NCBI GenBank assembly: GCA_947561715.1
Contig: OX387201.1
Location: 20,598,001 to 20,662,000 of the forward strand
Direction: 5' to 3'
DNA from: Ascidia mentula
Lineage: Eukaryota; Chordata; Ascidiacea; Phlebobranchia; Ascidiidae
Length of the DNA stretch: 64,000 nucleotides
The notes under the pieces were generated by a model. The model was not told where the DNA came from and searched no databases. It was given only the letters and a program-made list of their open reading frames with translations. The position numbers were made by a program, and so were the translations under genes. Every line of letters starts with the position of its first letter. Within the stretch, counting starts at the first letter, position 1. Below, piece after piece: positions 1-12,000 of this stretch.

Positions 1-29
1 TTTTGTGTCATAATTTCTTTTTTGCTGAC

Positions 30-151
30 AGCTTCAAGAAGTGACCATACTAAAACAAACTTGGAGCCTGGATGTGCTACTAGTTCCGCTAGCAAGATGA
101 CATTCCCCAGCATTCCACAAAAAGGTTTTGTTGCATTTGATGTTGCCAGTT
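30..151 (+). CDS. possible 3'-terminal exon of an unknown upstream gene
   Basis: A pyrimidine-rich tract ends in CAG at about 29-31 and is followed by an open frame of about 40 codons ending in TAA near 151. The frame is Ser/Thr-rich at first and ends in FDVAS. I recognise no family. It lies left of the duplication boundary at about 265, so it has no counterpart beside copy B. It could be the last exon of a gene outside the window, or chance. Confidence 0.2.
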
Positions 152-525
152 AAGCTGTTAAGGTCAAGTAACTGAAAATATTTCAAAAACTTGCAAAACT
201 GGACCAAAACTAAATGCCAACGTAACTTCAATGTGAGTCTAGCAGGCCACAAGTTGGAGTAAACCATTCAAATCTGCTTTTTGTTATTCGCATGTATTGG
301 TCATTGCCTTGCCTTCATAACATTACAAAAATACGCAGTCGCGTATGCTATTTGAATTAACATATTTATACTCATCAATTTCACAGCACTGCGGTTAGTT
401 TTGCACTGCGTTTTTTAACACAGCACATGGTAACGCAAAGCTTCTACAAATAATGGCAGTGTTTGTAAAAATATATATGAGTGCAAATGATTCGTGCAAC
501 CAAACACATTTTTACTGTTTTCCAG

Positions 526-1745
526 ACAAAAGTGCGAAATTATTGGATGCGCTTTCAGGATATCTCGAATTTGGACCCGAGGAATACGATCTACTGAGTG
601 AGTAAATGATATGAATGCCAACAGTTTAATGCGTGTTTGTAAACATTACATTTAATTATGTAACAATGGGTGGGTTTGTTACGTCACACAACCATTGTTT
701 GAACCGAACACTCAGTGCAGTTTTTTTCAGTTGTGAAAAAATCTTGTAAAGGAAAGTCGTGTTTATTTCTGTCCTAATATTTTGTGATAATTTAAACGTT
801 TTATATTGGATTGATTTGTTGGTTCTTGTGTTGATTAAATCCGACTTAAACGTGGAGAATTCTGTGCAAGAATAAAGTAAGTTTTATTTTAAGTGATTTT
901 ATTAAAACTGGAAACCAGACATCTGCTTTTTTATAAACTTGTTCCTGTTTTGTTTCAGATTTATTTCTGGATTTTAAGGAAATCCAAAAATGCCATCTAG
1001 AAAAACTCGCCAGGTTTTGTCCTGGGATATTATGTTTTCCCCGAACCCGACTTCACTCATTCGTTGAGGTTTTGTCGGAATTTTTACCAAAAGTTTCAAG
1101 AAACGATTTGGAGCTGGGGATGATGAGTTGCGGCCTGACCTCCGAAGATTTAACGATTATTTGTGAAGCAATAAAAAGAATGAAATACGGGGTTTGTTCG
1201 GTTTTTGTTCATTTTGTGAATAAGTTTTTATTTGATTAAAAGCATTTTTTACCTAAGTTTTCGATTTTAAGAAAAATGACATAAAATATTTTTATTGTAG
1301 TTTAGGGAATAATTTTTGTTTGTGTATTTTTTACTCTTTTCCAGTTTTAATATTTGTTTATTCCTGGTTTAAAGAGCATCAAAACATTTCCTACAAACAA
1401 TGTTTATATTTTAAATAGTTGTGGACTCTCGACCTGATGGGAAACGGCTTTCATGGAAGAGAAGATGGGGAAAAAATTTGTGGGATTTTACCGAAGGTTG
1501 GGGGGAGGTTGGATCTGCGTTACTGCGAATTGGATCCGGATTCGATTAAGATGGTGGAGGACGCATTTGAGAATATGGAAGATCCTGTGAGGATTTATTT
1601 AAAATATGTATTTGTAAATTTTAATAAAATAAAAACTTTTGTGACTTTTCAGCCGGAAGTTTGGGGTTTGTATAATCAGTCCCTCCCCACCTCTGACTCC
1701 AGTGGTTCGGATTCGAGTGATCCTGACTCTAGTGGTTCGGATTGA
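526..1745 (+). CDS. NLR-like protein, LRR-type C-terminal exons (copy A)
   Basis: Four exons join in one frame: 526-597, 959-1191, 1419-1586 and 1653-1745 (TGA stop), all with AG/GT borders. The product is a helical segment (DKSAKLLDAL) followed by leucine-rich repeats with the ribonuclease-inhibitor flavour of NLR proteins (CGLTSEDLTIICEAI, LDLMGNGF, LDLRYCELDPDSI). It ends in an acidic Ser-Asp tail. LRRs of this kind in NLR receptors sense or restrain activation. The 5' part, including any NACHT ATPase, is not present between base 1 and 526, so this is either the tail of a gene starting outside the window or an orphan tail. In copy A the four exons are intact; the copy-B version is damaged. 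An AATAAA lies near 1815. NLR identity is inferred from the LRR style and from the 5' exons at 44615. Confidence 0.5.
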
Positions 1746-3400
1746 AGCAGAAGCTCAACACAAAAACTACCTCATGTTCCTCATAATTATTTGTGTTTTC
1801 GTGACTCCTTAAAAATAAATAAATTTAACAAAAACAAAACTTCCGCCATTTTTTTTTCCGCAGCAGTCGCCAAGACCGAAACTTTAACGATGCCGGTAGG
1901 GTTTTTTAAACGAACAGAAATAAAATTAGGATTGAACACCGGGCCGATTTTTTTGGCAATTAAAATACGTGCAGTTTTAAAAACAAAAATTTACACTTTT
2001 GATTTAAAGATTTAATATTTTAGTTAATATCTGTTTGTAAGTTTAGCACGTTACGACCAACCAATAGATGCGCGAATTTGATAAGTTTTCCAACTTCTGT
2101 CATTTCGTCAAAATTGTTTTTTTAAAACAAAATTAAATATCATGTTCGAATAAACACAAATTGAAGAGATATCACAAAATCAAGACAGCTTATGACAAGC
2201 AACGAATTAACAATTAGGAAAACGTGATTCAGGCTTGGGAAGAGTAATTTAACGTATCCTTTGTAATTTAGTTCACTGGAATCGCTGCTAGTGAGGTGGT
2301 TATAGAGTATTGTCGCCGCACAGCACATGTATATACTAAAAAAGGCCCAAAGCGTATAACTATCTTATGACCGAGAGTTAAAACCAAAGTCATTGTAATC
2401 ACGCGTTCAACGCATGTCCGAGTTGTGATGTCCAATAAAACGACATGGGAAAAAAAGAAGAACCAATTTCCGGTTTAGGTCAATTCCTGATCGGACAATT
2501 TAATAGGAAAAACTAGCCGAGCTGGTGACAGGTGAAAAAATTGTAGCCAGTAGAAGCCACATTATAGTTGTGTTATAAACCATGTAATTTGGGAAATAAA
2601 GCCATATAGGTAACTTAGGCAACAAAACTAACTGCGTAAATCAAGTGAAAATAATTATAGGCATTTCTTTGCCAAAATTTAAACACAAGTACTTTTTACG
2701 CAAATGATAAATAAAGCTTAAATAAACATAACTACTTTTAGTTATTCGGAAAACAAAGTCAACCTAAACATAAACAACCTATTTAGGGCACCTAGATAAT
2801 CAAGCTATATAAATAACTGAAGTAATCGACCAAATCGGCCAACTTCAAGTTGCATTAAAGTTGCGCAACAACTCCAAATAGGGTATCAATACGTGTGGCC
2901 AACCGCAGACTATATAAGCAGAGCGACTAGCGCCTGCCAAATCAGTGTGTTTTAACTGTTGCTGTGTAAGGGTCTAGGCTGTTGGTTCTGCTTTATCGAC
3001 CACTTTTTTCGGACAAGTCGGAGCGAGATATGCAAAATAACCCCACCTGCTGGTATGTTTCAAACTAAAGGCAATGGGTTAACCAGACCCAACGCTCCAC
3101 CAACTGAGCTACGCGATTTCAGAGATTTGAATGTAGTTTATAATGGTCAAGATACACTGGTGAGTCAGCACACAACTTTACTAACGATCTACACATCTCT
3201 ACTACTAATCACACCAAGCAGAAATATATCATGATACTATATGTCAAGGTTAGCTATTGTAGATGAGGTTGCTAAGTACGGGTTTTCACAGTAGAGCGAT
3301 CCTGTCTAGTTCCTGCGTTAGTAATTCGTACAACCACAAAGAACCATGCATTTGCTTGCGGTCGAGTCAAGACATCAGCTTGCATTCATTTTTATTGATT
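1746..3400. other. Intergenic stretch between convergent LRR tail and WDR24 (copy A)
   Basis: No coding exon is supported here. AATAAA-type sites follow the LRR stop (about 1815). A TATATAAG box lies at about 2911-2918, with a T-rich leader after it, and is conserved in copy B. A tRNA-like A-box segment (about 3080-3121, minus strand) is described separately. Copy B carries two extra blocks in the corresponding interval. Confidence 0.6.
3078..3125 (-). repeat. tRNA-like A-box segment (SINE head, copy A)
   Basis: On the minus strand the segment reads GCGTAGCTCAGTTGGTGGAG followed by an anticodon-stem-like GTTGGGTCTGGTTAACC, a clear match to the D-arm/A-box half of a tRNA. No B box follows at tRNA distance, so it is not a tRNA gene. 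The matching copy-B segment (about 49110-49165) continues into an extra GC-rich body that copy A lacks. Confidence 0.5.
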
Positions 3401-6400
3401 TTACAGACAGTGATATCTGCATGTTATAGGAATATCGTTTTTCTGAGATTGTTTTATCCAAGTTGCCACACAGTTGGAATGTCCCCCAAAACTACAGCCT
3501 TGACAATATGTGTAGAGTCCGCGCACTTGAAGTTGACAGTAGAAACACGTGACTGGTTTGTTTTTGTGTTCCGCATCAATGCGTCGGTCACATGACCAGG
3601 GGTTACTCTGGGGCATTCCTCGTTGGCAGACTTGGCAGCCCAGGGTGAAAGTTGAAGAGGATGAGAGAGATTGGATTGCAGGAACTTGGCTCAGTTTTAC
3701 AACCTGGACGAAAATTATTTTAATTGATAAATGCGAAAAATAGTTTAATCTGTTGATGTCCTGGTGCAAGTTTCAAACCTTAAAGTAATTGTATTGATAT
3801 TGCCATAACATAAAATAAAAACTAAAAAATTAACAAGAAAAGAATTAACTGCAAATTGAAACAAAACATACAGTAGTTATTCCACCTGAGCATGTTGTAT
3901 CCATAACCTGTTCTTTGCCAACAAATCAAGGTAGGAGTTTTGCCAATGCTCAACTGTTCTAACATCCATAGGAAGGTTATATGTGGATGGATAGGATGAC
4001 ATTGCAAGCAGCATACACACTGGACTATGCACATCATTCATTCCAGCAAAAAATCTGAAAATACATTGAATACAACACATGTAGCATGTTGAAACCTGTG
4101 AATGTTTTGAGAAAATAAAAAAGTAAATTCAAAACAAGAACTATTTTTGAGTGAATAAACATTCTTGTAAAGACTTTTTACCTATGTACAAGCAGTTGGC
4201 AGATTATTTTATCTCATTGTCTGGTAAGTGTTAGTTCTGTTGTTTTAAAAATATGCTGTTGATGAATTGTTGTATTTCTTTGTCAATTTCAAAAATACGA
4301 TGTTTTGTCAGATTGTTTTGAACTGCACAAACTCACTCTAATTGCTGACAGGCAATCTCTTCTTTAATTGAATCGAGTGGAGCCGGCCAGAGAGTGGGAC
4401 ACACACTGATGACTCCATCTGAGATGTTAAGCTCCTCATCAGCAGGAGATGTTGAGGAAGAAGAATTCATCTTCTTGGTAACGACCTTCTCATGCCACCT
4501 CCCACCGTGAGCAGTCAGGATTCGTTTTTCAGATTCATTTTCAATATTCATTCCAGAAGGTGCATCTATTCGACCAAACTTTGATATCGCGTCCAGTTCG
4601 ATGTCCTGAAAAAGACAGGAGATTGTTTCTTACATCTTTCATTACTTAGGGTGTGGTGCAACCTTAAAACTGTGTTCACAGCAACCATATGTTTAGCAAC
4701 ACAAAACACTGTGGCCTATCTATCTATATATATATATATCAATCACACCTCTCTCTGTTGAAACGCTTCAGTTGGAACAAGATATTCATGCTCTGACAAA
4801 AACTCAGCTTCCGATGTTATTCCACCATAACCAAACCTAAATCATTAAACTAGATTACAGACTATAATTTCCACTACATCAATTTTAGACATCTTGGTGT
4901 TTAATTGTAACACCATTAATTTTGTTGCGGATGCAGCAACAGGAAAGCATGATAATAGATTCTTTTATCAGTTTATGCACAATTGTGTTGCAACAAACTT
5001 TGCATGATTTTATATTTGAGAATAATATCTCTAAACTACCCAGGGTCATCATCTGTCATGTAGAGATCAGGTTCTGATTGTCGTCCCCGAGCGATATCAG
5101 TGAGATAATCTTCTACCTCAAGTCTTCCATCATCAGAACGTTGATCAGCTTCCCCACCATGGATTGCTGAACCATTCAATGCATGCGAACCATGCAGTTC
5201 ATCCTACAGCAAACACAAACCAGTCATTGTGTGTAGAAGCAATCTTGTTAACATTCATATCCAACAATTAGTGATAATCAATATTTGCCATGTTTTGAAC
5301 AAATGCTGCCATAACTTTAGAAAATCATTTTGTTTTTTAAACATCAAACCATGGTCACAAGAATCCTTCGATTCCATTCCCAGAAAAAAACATGGCATAA
5401 TTATATCTATTCCTACAACTTTCTGCATACCAGGCATTTCGCAACTATTTATAAGGTGAAGATCTGTAACAATTGTTTATTAGCACATATTACGTCACCA
5501 AAACCACCTCACCTTTTTCACAGTGAGTGAGTGTCTTTTGTTTTTTGCCTCTGCTTTTTCCAGCTTTTCTGAAACTTCAGGTTGTGATTTGTTTGAATGA
5601 ATCTCTTTGTTGAAAAACACTCCAAGCAATTTCCACGTCCGAGCAACATTACAGAATCCACCTTTCAAAGCAACATCAGAGTTGTCTGTCATAGTGGGAT
5701 AATCATCAAAGTCAGAACTTGGTTTTAAATCAGACTTGGTGCTTGAAAATATTCTGAACTTTGATCTTGAATTAAGAAAGTTGTGTTGTCTTTGAAATGC
5801 AACTGGCGAAGAAGGACTGGAAATATTCAAACCGTCCAAATCAATCACGTCTTTTGATCCAGTCTTCCATCCAAATATTGTTGGTAGTTTTGAAGCAGAA
5901 CCAGTGGGACTCTGTACCCTGGGTGTTGATGCTGTGGCTTGACTTGCGAGGGCGATATGACCACATGAGCTGATGGCAAGTCCACTACTCATGGCCTGCT
6001 TAGCTGGACAAGAAGCGTCAAGTAATGAATGCATCATGAGACGGCCATCTTTCGAACATGACAAAATAAAATTTGGATCTGACTTTTTCCAAACTATTCC
6101 AGAGGGGCTGTCTGTGTGATCCTTAAAATATGTTCGTTTGTTGTTTAAAAAGTAAATTAATCAAAAAACAAATGGTTGTTTGATACAACTACAATTATAA
6201 TTCATACCTGGAAATGAGCAAATGGGACATATTTCCTATGCAGATGCCAAATGTTCACGCTGAATTCAAGCATCATAGATATAGTGGCAAGTTGCTCGGG
6301 ATGGTAGGGTCTCCATTTAACCGAAGCTACGGACGACATGGTTGGAACATTGTTTATTTCTTTCTCCCTGTTGTTTTCAATCGACCAAACCTGGAATGCG

Positions 6401-8284
6401 ACAAGTGGAAACATTGGAAAACAATATTTAACACGGACAATGATTAGATCCGTTATCAGCAATGACATGAAAACCACCTTTCACACGCCCTCCAGTGCAA
6501 AAACAGAGTAAAAAAATTATTCGTGTTATTACAATCACTCACCTTAACCATGTTATCACGCCCTCAAGTGGCAAGAGTCATTTTGTGATCTGGATCAGGG
6601 TGCCAGTCGAGAGTATACACAGATCCCTTGTGTGCGATAAACTGGTGAACGTAACCTGTAGGTCGCCTGTAATCCCATATCTAGTAACAACAACAACCAA
6701 AATTAACATGAAAACTTTTGGTGCAATATTCTAATTTGGTCTCACTAGAATGCTGAGTTTGCATTAATACTGGGAACATTTTTAGTATCACAAGCACTGG
6801 TTTACTGTTTCAATGGAAGGACATACCAACTATTTCAAAAAAACTACATTTTGAATTGGTTTCATATGTTACAATATAACAGTGAGGGGATTTAACAAAA
6901 ATCAATTTAATGTGAGATTCCTTGAGTCGGTTTGAGTTGTTTTATTTATTCTATGACATCCATGTGTTTCTGGCATTATTGTTTTATTATATTTCCATGG
7001 TAACATGTTCACAACACGACAGCATTAAATATCCAGATTCACTTGAAAATTGGCTGCAGGTATTTTTATATAAGTTAGCACACCCCTAAAACTTACTTGT
7101 ACATAACCATTATCGAAGCTAGCAGCAAAAATAAAATATTCATGAGGATTGAACTGAACACTTCTCACGCCATCAGCTTTGCTTTGAAACGTGTAGGTAC
7201 TTTCCCTTCTCCTCAAATCAAACAGCTTCATCGTTCCGTCCTTAAAAAACAAATGATGCAGTGTTGCTACTAAGCTTGTCATTTGAATAAACACATAATA
7301 TATATATATTTTTATAAACTTTACACTTCGCTTTGACTTGTTTGCAGCCAAAAGCAAAATAACACTTATAATACAGAAAATTTCTAACAGAAAAATGTAC
7401 GTGCTCCTGTAAGACGTGTTACAAGTTACATTGAGCACCAAACTAAACTTTATCGATCAAGATTTGTGATTGCGAAAAAGGCTTGTGTCACATAAAAATG
7501 CAAATTTGAACAAACTTGTCTTATGGTCTTGACAGGTCCCATCTATATAAGAAACACATTTTTATTTAAAAACTATACATATATATAACACCTGTGATCA
7601 AAGCAAAAGATTTCCTTCCGAGTTGTCAAACGAAACTTTTGTGACCGTGCGACGATGTTCAGACAATATAGCGAGCTTCTTCTCACGACCAGGAGTGTTT
7701 AAATCCCAAGCTTCAACCACTCCATTAGTAGCAGCAGTTGCAATCAAATTTTCATCCATGGGACTCCAACCCACGTCAGAAAAACTCATGTTCAAACCCT
7801 GAAATAAAAAATAATCATTTTTATCAATTGTGTATGTGTAAACTAATTATGCTGATGAACAGCAATTGTAATCTTGAAAAATTAGGTCAAGCATGCAGCC
7901 ACAGGTAAAAGCTAATTTGATTTCAATAACTTATGATGTATTATTTTGTTGGGTGGTAACTGGCTTTGGCCAGTCATGAGCAACGAAAAATACCAATATG
8001 CCTCCCTTAAAATACAACAGTAATTGCAAAAACCTACACTTATAACATGAAACGAAACACAATCAGCACTATCAAACTCAGTGGCACACATTAATTCCAT
8101 CGGAGCAAACCTGTTTTCTTCCAACATGAAGATTAAGGTGCTCGCTGAAACCATTAACCTCATCAACATGATAAATTTTCAACAGAGACCGTCCAGCGAT
8201 GACCACTTTACTGTTGTCCTTACTGAGGCAAAGTGCATTCACTGCTGTTCCAACATCTATTGAAACAGCTTTGTTTCTCTTCAT
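3401..8284 (-). pseudogene. WDR24: WDR24-like gene, copy A (GATOR2 subunit), degenerate
   Basis: WDR24 is a GATOR2 subunit that acts on the lysosome to promote amino-acid signalling to mTORC1. Exons on the minus strand: 8111-8284, 7600ish-7798, 7097-7240, 6543-6680, 6208-6390, 5513-6121, 5040-5203, 4749-4836, 4337-4605, a small one near 4182-4220, 3886-4054 and 3401-3703. The start is ATG at 8284 (MKRNKAV), which is the shared start with copy B. Residues IAGRSLLKIY, ATAATNGVV, KLFDLRR and WKRPY-type segments follow the WD40 propeller order. The last exon encodes the Cys/His-rich RING/zinc end (CQVCQRGM, CFYCQLQV, YCQGCSFGGH). Damage: TGA at 7598-7600 where B reads LSGSQ, TGA at 6564-6566 replacing a Gly codon of ATGGRD, and a 105-base in-frame deletion at 5685/5686 removing 35 codons next to the conserved LCSHN segment. 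The exon near 4200 has unresolved borders. Confidence 0.88.
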
Positions 8285-9099
8285 AATTTCAGAAACCTGC
8301 TTACGGTTAACTACATAAGTACAGTAGCAGCAAGTTCTTAAACAAACTAATTCCCGAGAAAATGTAAACAAAACAAATTCGTCTCTTGCACGCTTCAGTG
8401 ATTTTCCAACACGAACAACGATTTTATCCTCGCAACCGCAACCAGAACATTAACTTTTCCAATGCTGATTGCTGACTTGCAATAATTACCTAATTTTTTT
8501 GTACACACAAAATAGACAGATTGAATCAAGTTGATATACATTTTGCATGAACGAGCAATATTCTATATTACAAATATTCGGTTGGAAGCCAACAATTTAT
8601 TGTAGTAAAGCTACTCGATTTCTACAAAAATTTAAGTTAAATATGCATATGTCTAACTTTGTCAAACATTCTTTACTAAGTACACACGATGCAATTATGA
8701 GTAAAAAAATGTTACATCAGTGGAAGAATCTGGGATGTTCACAGTTTTATAAATCTCACAAAACGTGTCACTTCAAAAGGGAATGCAAGAACATAAAAAA
8801 ACAGCATCGTATCTTTCACATAATACATGAAGCATACAAATTTTCACAGTGAAATATTTACAAACTACACGAACTTGTCGCGCAACTGCATACAATGTTT
8901 TGAACCTGACAAGAAAAGAAAAACAGGAAACTGTTGTTCTAAAATAAGTAAAACTTGGGAACAGAAAAGTTTTTGTTTCTTTGCAGAAACTTTTCTGTTG
9001 GCCGGGGAAATCGAACGTGCTCTCATCGTCCGGTGAGAAGCTCTGAAAAAATCCACATTTCAGTGTTCCTGTATTTTAACGTACACTACGAGGCATTTC
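8285..9099. other. Intergenic interval between WDR24-A start and ANKAR-A end
   Basis: This holds the upstream region of WDR24 (minus strand) and the downstream region of the ANKAR-like gene. An open frame of about 70 codons at 8639-8852 (+) stays open in copy B (55581-55790), but it has no recognisable domain and its conservation follows from the duplication. A hairpin lies at 8960-8999. Copy B has two insertions in this interval. Confidence 0.6.
8960..8999. other. 13-bp stem hairpin downstream of ANKAR-A
   Basis: AACAGAAAAGTTT at 8960-8972 is the exact reverse complement of AAACTTTTCTGTT at 8987-8999, with a short loop. Copy B keeps both arms (about 55899-55936) although the loop has changed. 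It sits about 100 bases past the ANKAR stop on the minus strand, so it could be a 3' UTR or processing structure. Function unknown. Confidence 0.4.
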
Positions 9100-12000
9100 C
9101 TACCCGTTAACATGTAAAGTGTTTCCCCTCGTTTGCGCTGTTTGAGGTCTTGGCGGCCCTGAATAAACAAAGGTTGATATTTTTATGATTGAAATAAACC
9201 CCAGAACTTTTGCTGCATGAAAGCTTGTGTCTAAGCTCAGTAGAAATGTACGTTAACACAAATTGTAACGAACTTACTCCTCTTTTCTTTAACAATCGGC
9301 AAACCGATGGTCGCCTGTCGTTTAAACTCGGCTACAAACTCATCAGACACTTTTCCATCTTCACCCAAATTGTCTGTAAGAGTGACGTAAAGGCCTTCAG
9401 TCGCTCTACATGACGTCATCAACTCTCTGCTCGCCGTTCGGTTGAAAGATAAATATCCTAAAAATGTCATCATAAAGTTTAAACCACGTGGAAATAGATA
9501 ATTGTCAATGTAATACATAAGGTAATAGGGAAACCAAGTGCATGTTTTCCTAAACAATCTCACGTTATTTTGTCACCCGACAACTCCATAGAAATCATAT
9601 ATAGACAACCAACCTAATGCCTGGGCAGCAGTTTGTCGAACCAACTGATTCTCCGACTTCACTTTACCAAGAAGTTTCTCCACAGCGCCGCAAGTGACGA
9701 TGGCTTCAGGAACGCCCGCCCTCGTGTGGGCGAGTGACGCAAGATAATCCGCTGTAATACGTCATCATTACGTCATCTTTCTTTCATGTGAAACTACAAA
9801 TCACCCAAAAAGTCGAATATATATTTCAACACGTACCTGCCATTGCCACTACGTCATCGTTGACGTCATCGAGGAAGTTGACGAGCGTAATGACGCCTCT
9901 AGCGGAAGATTCGACAAGGGAAGTGTTTGTTATGATGCGAGCGAGAACAACCAGCTGTTAAATACACAACGGCTATAACTCAAAACCACTTCCTCCACGC
10001 TTTCGTCCCACATAAACCACAAGGTTTATATTATTGCATGAGGTTTTCATCTCACAAAGCTGTCTGAGATACAAGATATTTCTTTCCAACTTTACCTGAA
10101 AAGCTGCGGTAGTTTTAAAAATCGGATCCTTGCACCGAAATAAATCCTCAAACGTTATGAGGCTCAAACCACCCAAGCGTGAAATCTGTTGTTGTTGTTG
10201 GATTCGGTTGAATGCGAACATGGTTAGTGCGGATACTGCTTGTAATTTCACCGCCTTAGAAAGAACAAAACAATTGTTAGTAAAAATTACTTCCAATTCG
10301 TTCACACACAAACTTGCACACGCAATTAACTTTATCGCCAATTATTTGTACGTAAATTTCAATAGAAAGTAAATACCCTGGCTTAAAGCAAGCTTCGCAG
10401 ATTCAACAGGAGTTGTGGGAAACAAGTAGTAGAGGTGGGGATTACCCACCCGGTACTATATATTGAGCATTCTTTATTACATCACAAAGGTTTTACAACA
10501 AACCCACCATACTGGGCGAGTTGCAGACTTGCAGAATAATTTCGAATCCGAATCCGTCCAATTCGTTCAGTTTGTCTTCGTTCTCCTGACAACCGCTAAC
10601 AAGACACGATAAACAATGGAGAAGATCGACCTTTAGAACAAACATCTTTTGTTTAATCGCGACTCTATGACGTAATTTCTGGCATCGCGTCACCTGCATC
10701 TTCTCGTCACGTGACGTTTTCCACACTCTGTTGACCAGCAGCTCAATGGCGCCCTCTTCGGCAATTGTGAGTTGAGAGTTCTTGTTGTTTATGTTGGCTA
10801 CACCTGGACCCATGTGAAAATAAAGTGAAATAATAATCAACAAATTTATCAAAAACAAACTTTAGGAAATTCACTGATTTTACAAACACAAAATATTGGA
10901 TTCTGAACGAAAGTTAAAGCTCCCTCTAATGCTTTAGAAAACAAAAAAGCTTCACGCGCAGCCATTGTCGTTATGATAATACCTGAAATGCACGTTACAG
11001 AGGTAGGAAAAATTGTCACGCACCAAAGCACATCTTGTTGATAGCATCCAGTGTTCCCATGACGACTTTCCGACTGGTTTTCTCCAACCTGAGCAACCGG
11101 ATGAGCGGAGGGATAGTGTTGTCACGTGACAAACGCGCCTGACTCGATGAACTTTTCCAGCTCCATGCTGCCACCGCCTGGCAACCTACAAACGAGTCAA
11201 TACATTCCAGCCATTGACATCATAAAATCGTTTTGCTAAAATACTCCGCGAAGAATCTTTTTAGCGACAACTTCCACTGATTGGGATCTTGTGTTTCCTG
11301 AACTCATTTTGTTTTACCGACATACACTTTTTTATTTTTAATATTATTCGTTTGTTTTATTTCAAATATCAGAAATAAAGCAACTTTTTACCGATCAACT
11401 GAAGCGTGTCGGATTTGCTGAGTAACATGTCAATGATTTGACTCGTCCCGATTCTGCGAGCAATTGCTCTCTGCTGCTCAGGGTGGTGACCAGCCAACGA
11501 CCACAGTGCGCATGCCCCGCGTTCCTTCACCTCATCCGACCAAATCTGTTACGAAAATGACAGTTGATGGAAATCTTTACATTGGGTTGATCAATATTTT
11601 TTTTCAAAATGGAAAGGAAAAATCAAAAAATGCCGTAAAAGAGTTCCACTAAAAGTCACAAGGTTTCAATAAAAAAATTCTTTAAACTTGACAAACTTGA
11701 TTTTTGTAACTTCATTCTCTACTTAATTGAAACAGACGACACAGAGCGGTCGGAGCTTCTTCTAACGACGCCTCGTGTTGGGCTCCCTGGTTCCCTCTAG
11801 TAATGCATCCAACAGCAAGCGCAGCTTTCATCTGAGCGGGAATGCAATGACCTCGCAATATCGCCACCAGCGGCGCTAAGACTCCGATTTGAACAAACTC
11901 GTTCTGTGCAAAATCTTCGGTTAAATTTTCAACTTTCTGGCATTTAGGAAACAACAAAAAAGACCAATTTTAATATTTCCGTAAATCTTTTGTAAAAACA

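Noticed and set aside
3078-3125. Complete tRNA gene
   Set aside because: Only the D-arm/anticodon half is present; no T-arm at the right distance and no acceptor stem pairing.
4182-4220. Small WDR24 exon reading KIICQLLVH
   Set aside because: It fits the following exon in frame, but no acceptor gives an open frame from the preceding exon; kept only as a note in the gene entry.
8639-8852. Roughly 70-codon frame with CHFKRECKN, open in both copies (also 55581-55790)
   Set aside because: No domain, no splice or start context, and the copies are too similar overall for an open frame to be informative.
9001-9050. tRNA-like GTTCGATTTCCCC on the minus strand
   Set aside because: B-box resemblance only; no A box and no cloverleaf could be drawn.
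11035-11195. Alternative frame reading MELEKFIESGAFVT in an armadillo exon, suggesting an old shared frameshift
   Set aside because: The other frame (QAVAAWSW..DNTIPPLIRLL) runs through the exon without a stop in both copies; the resemblance may be chance and cannot be settled by eye.
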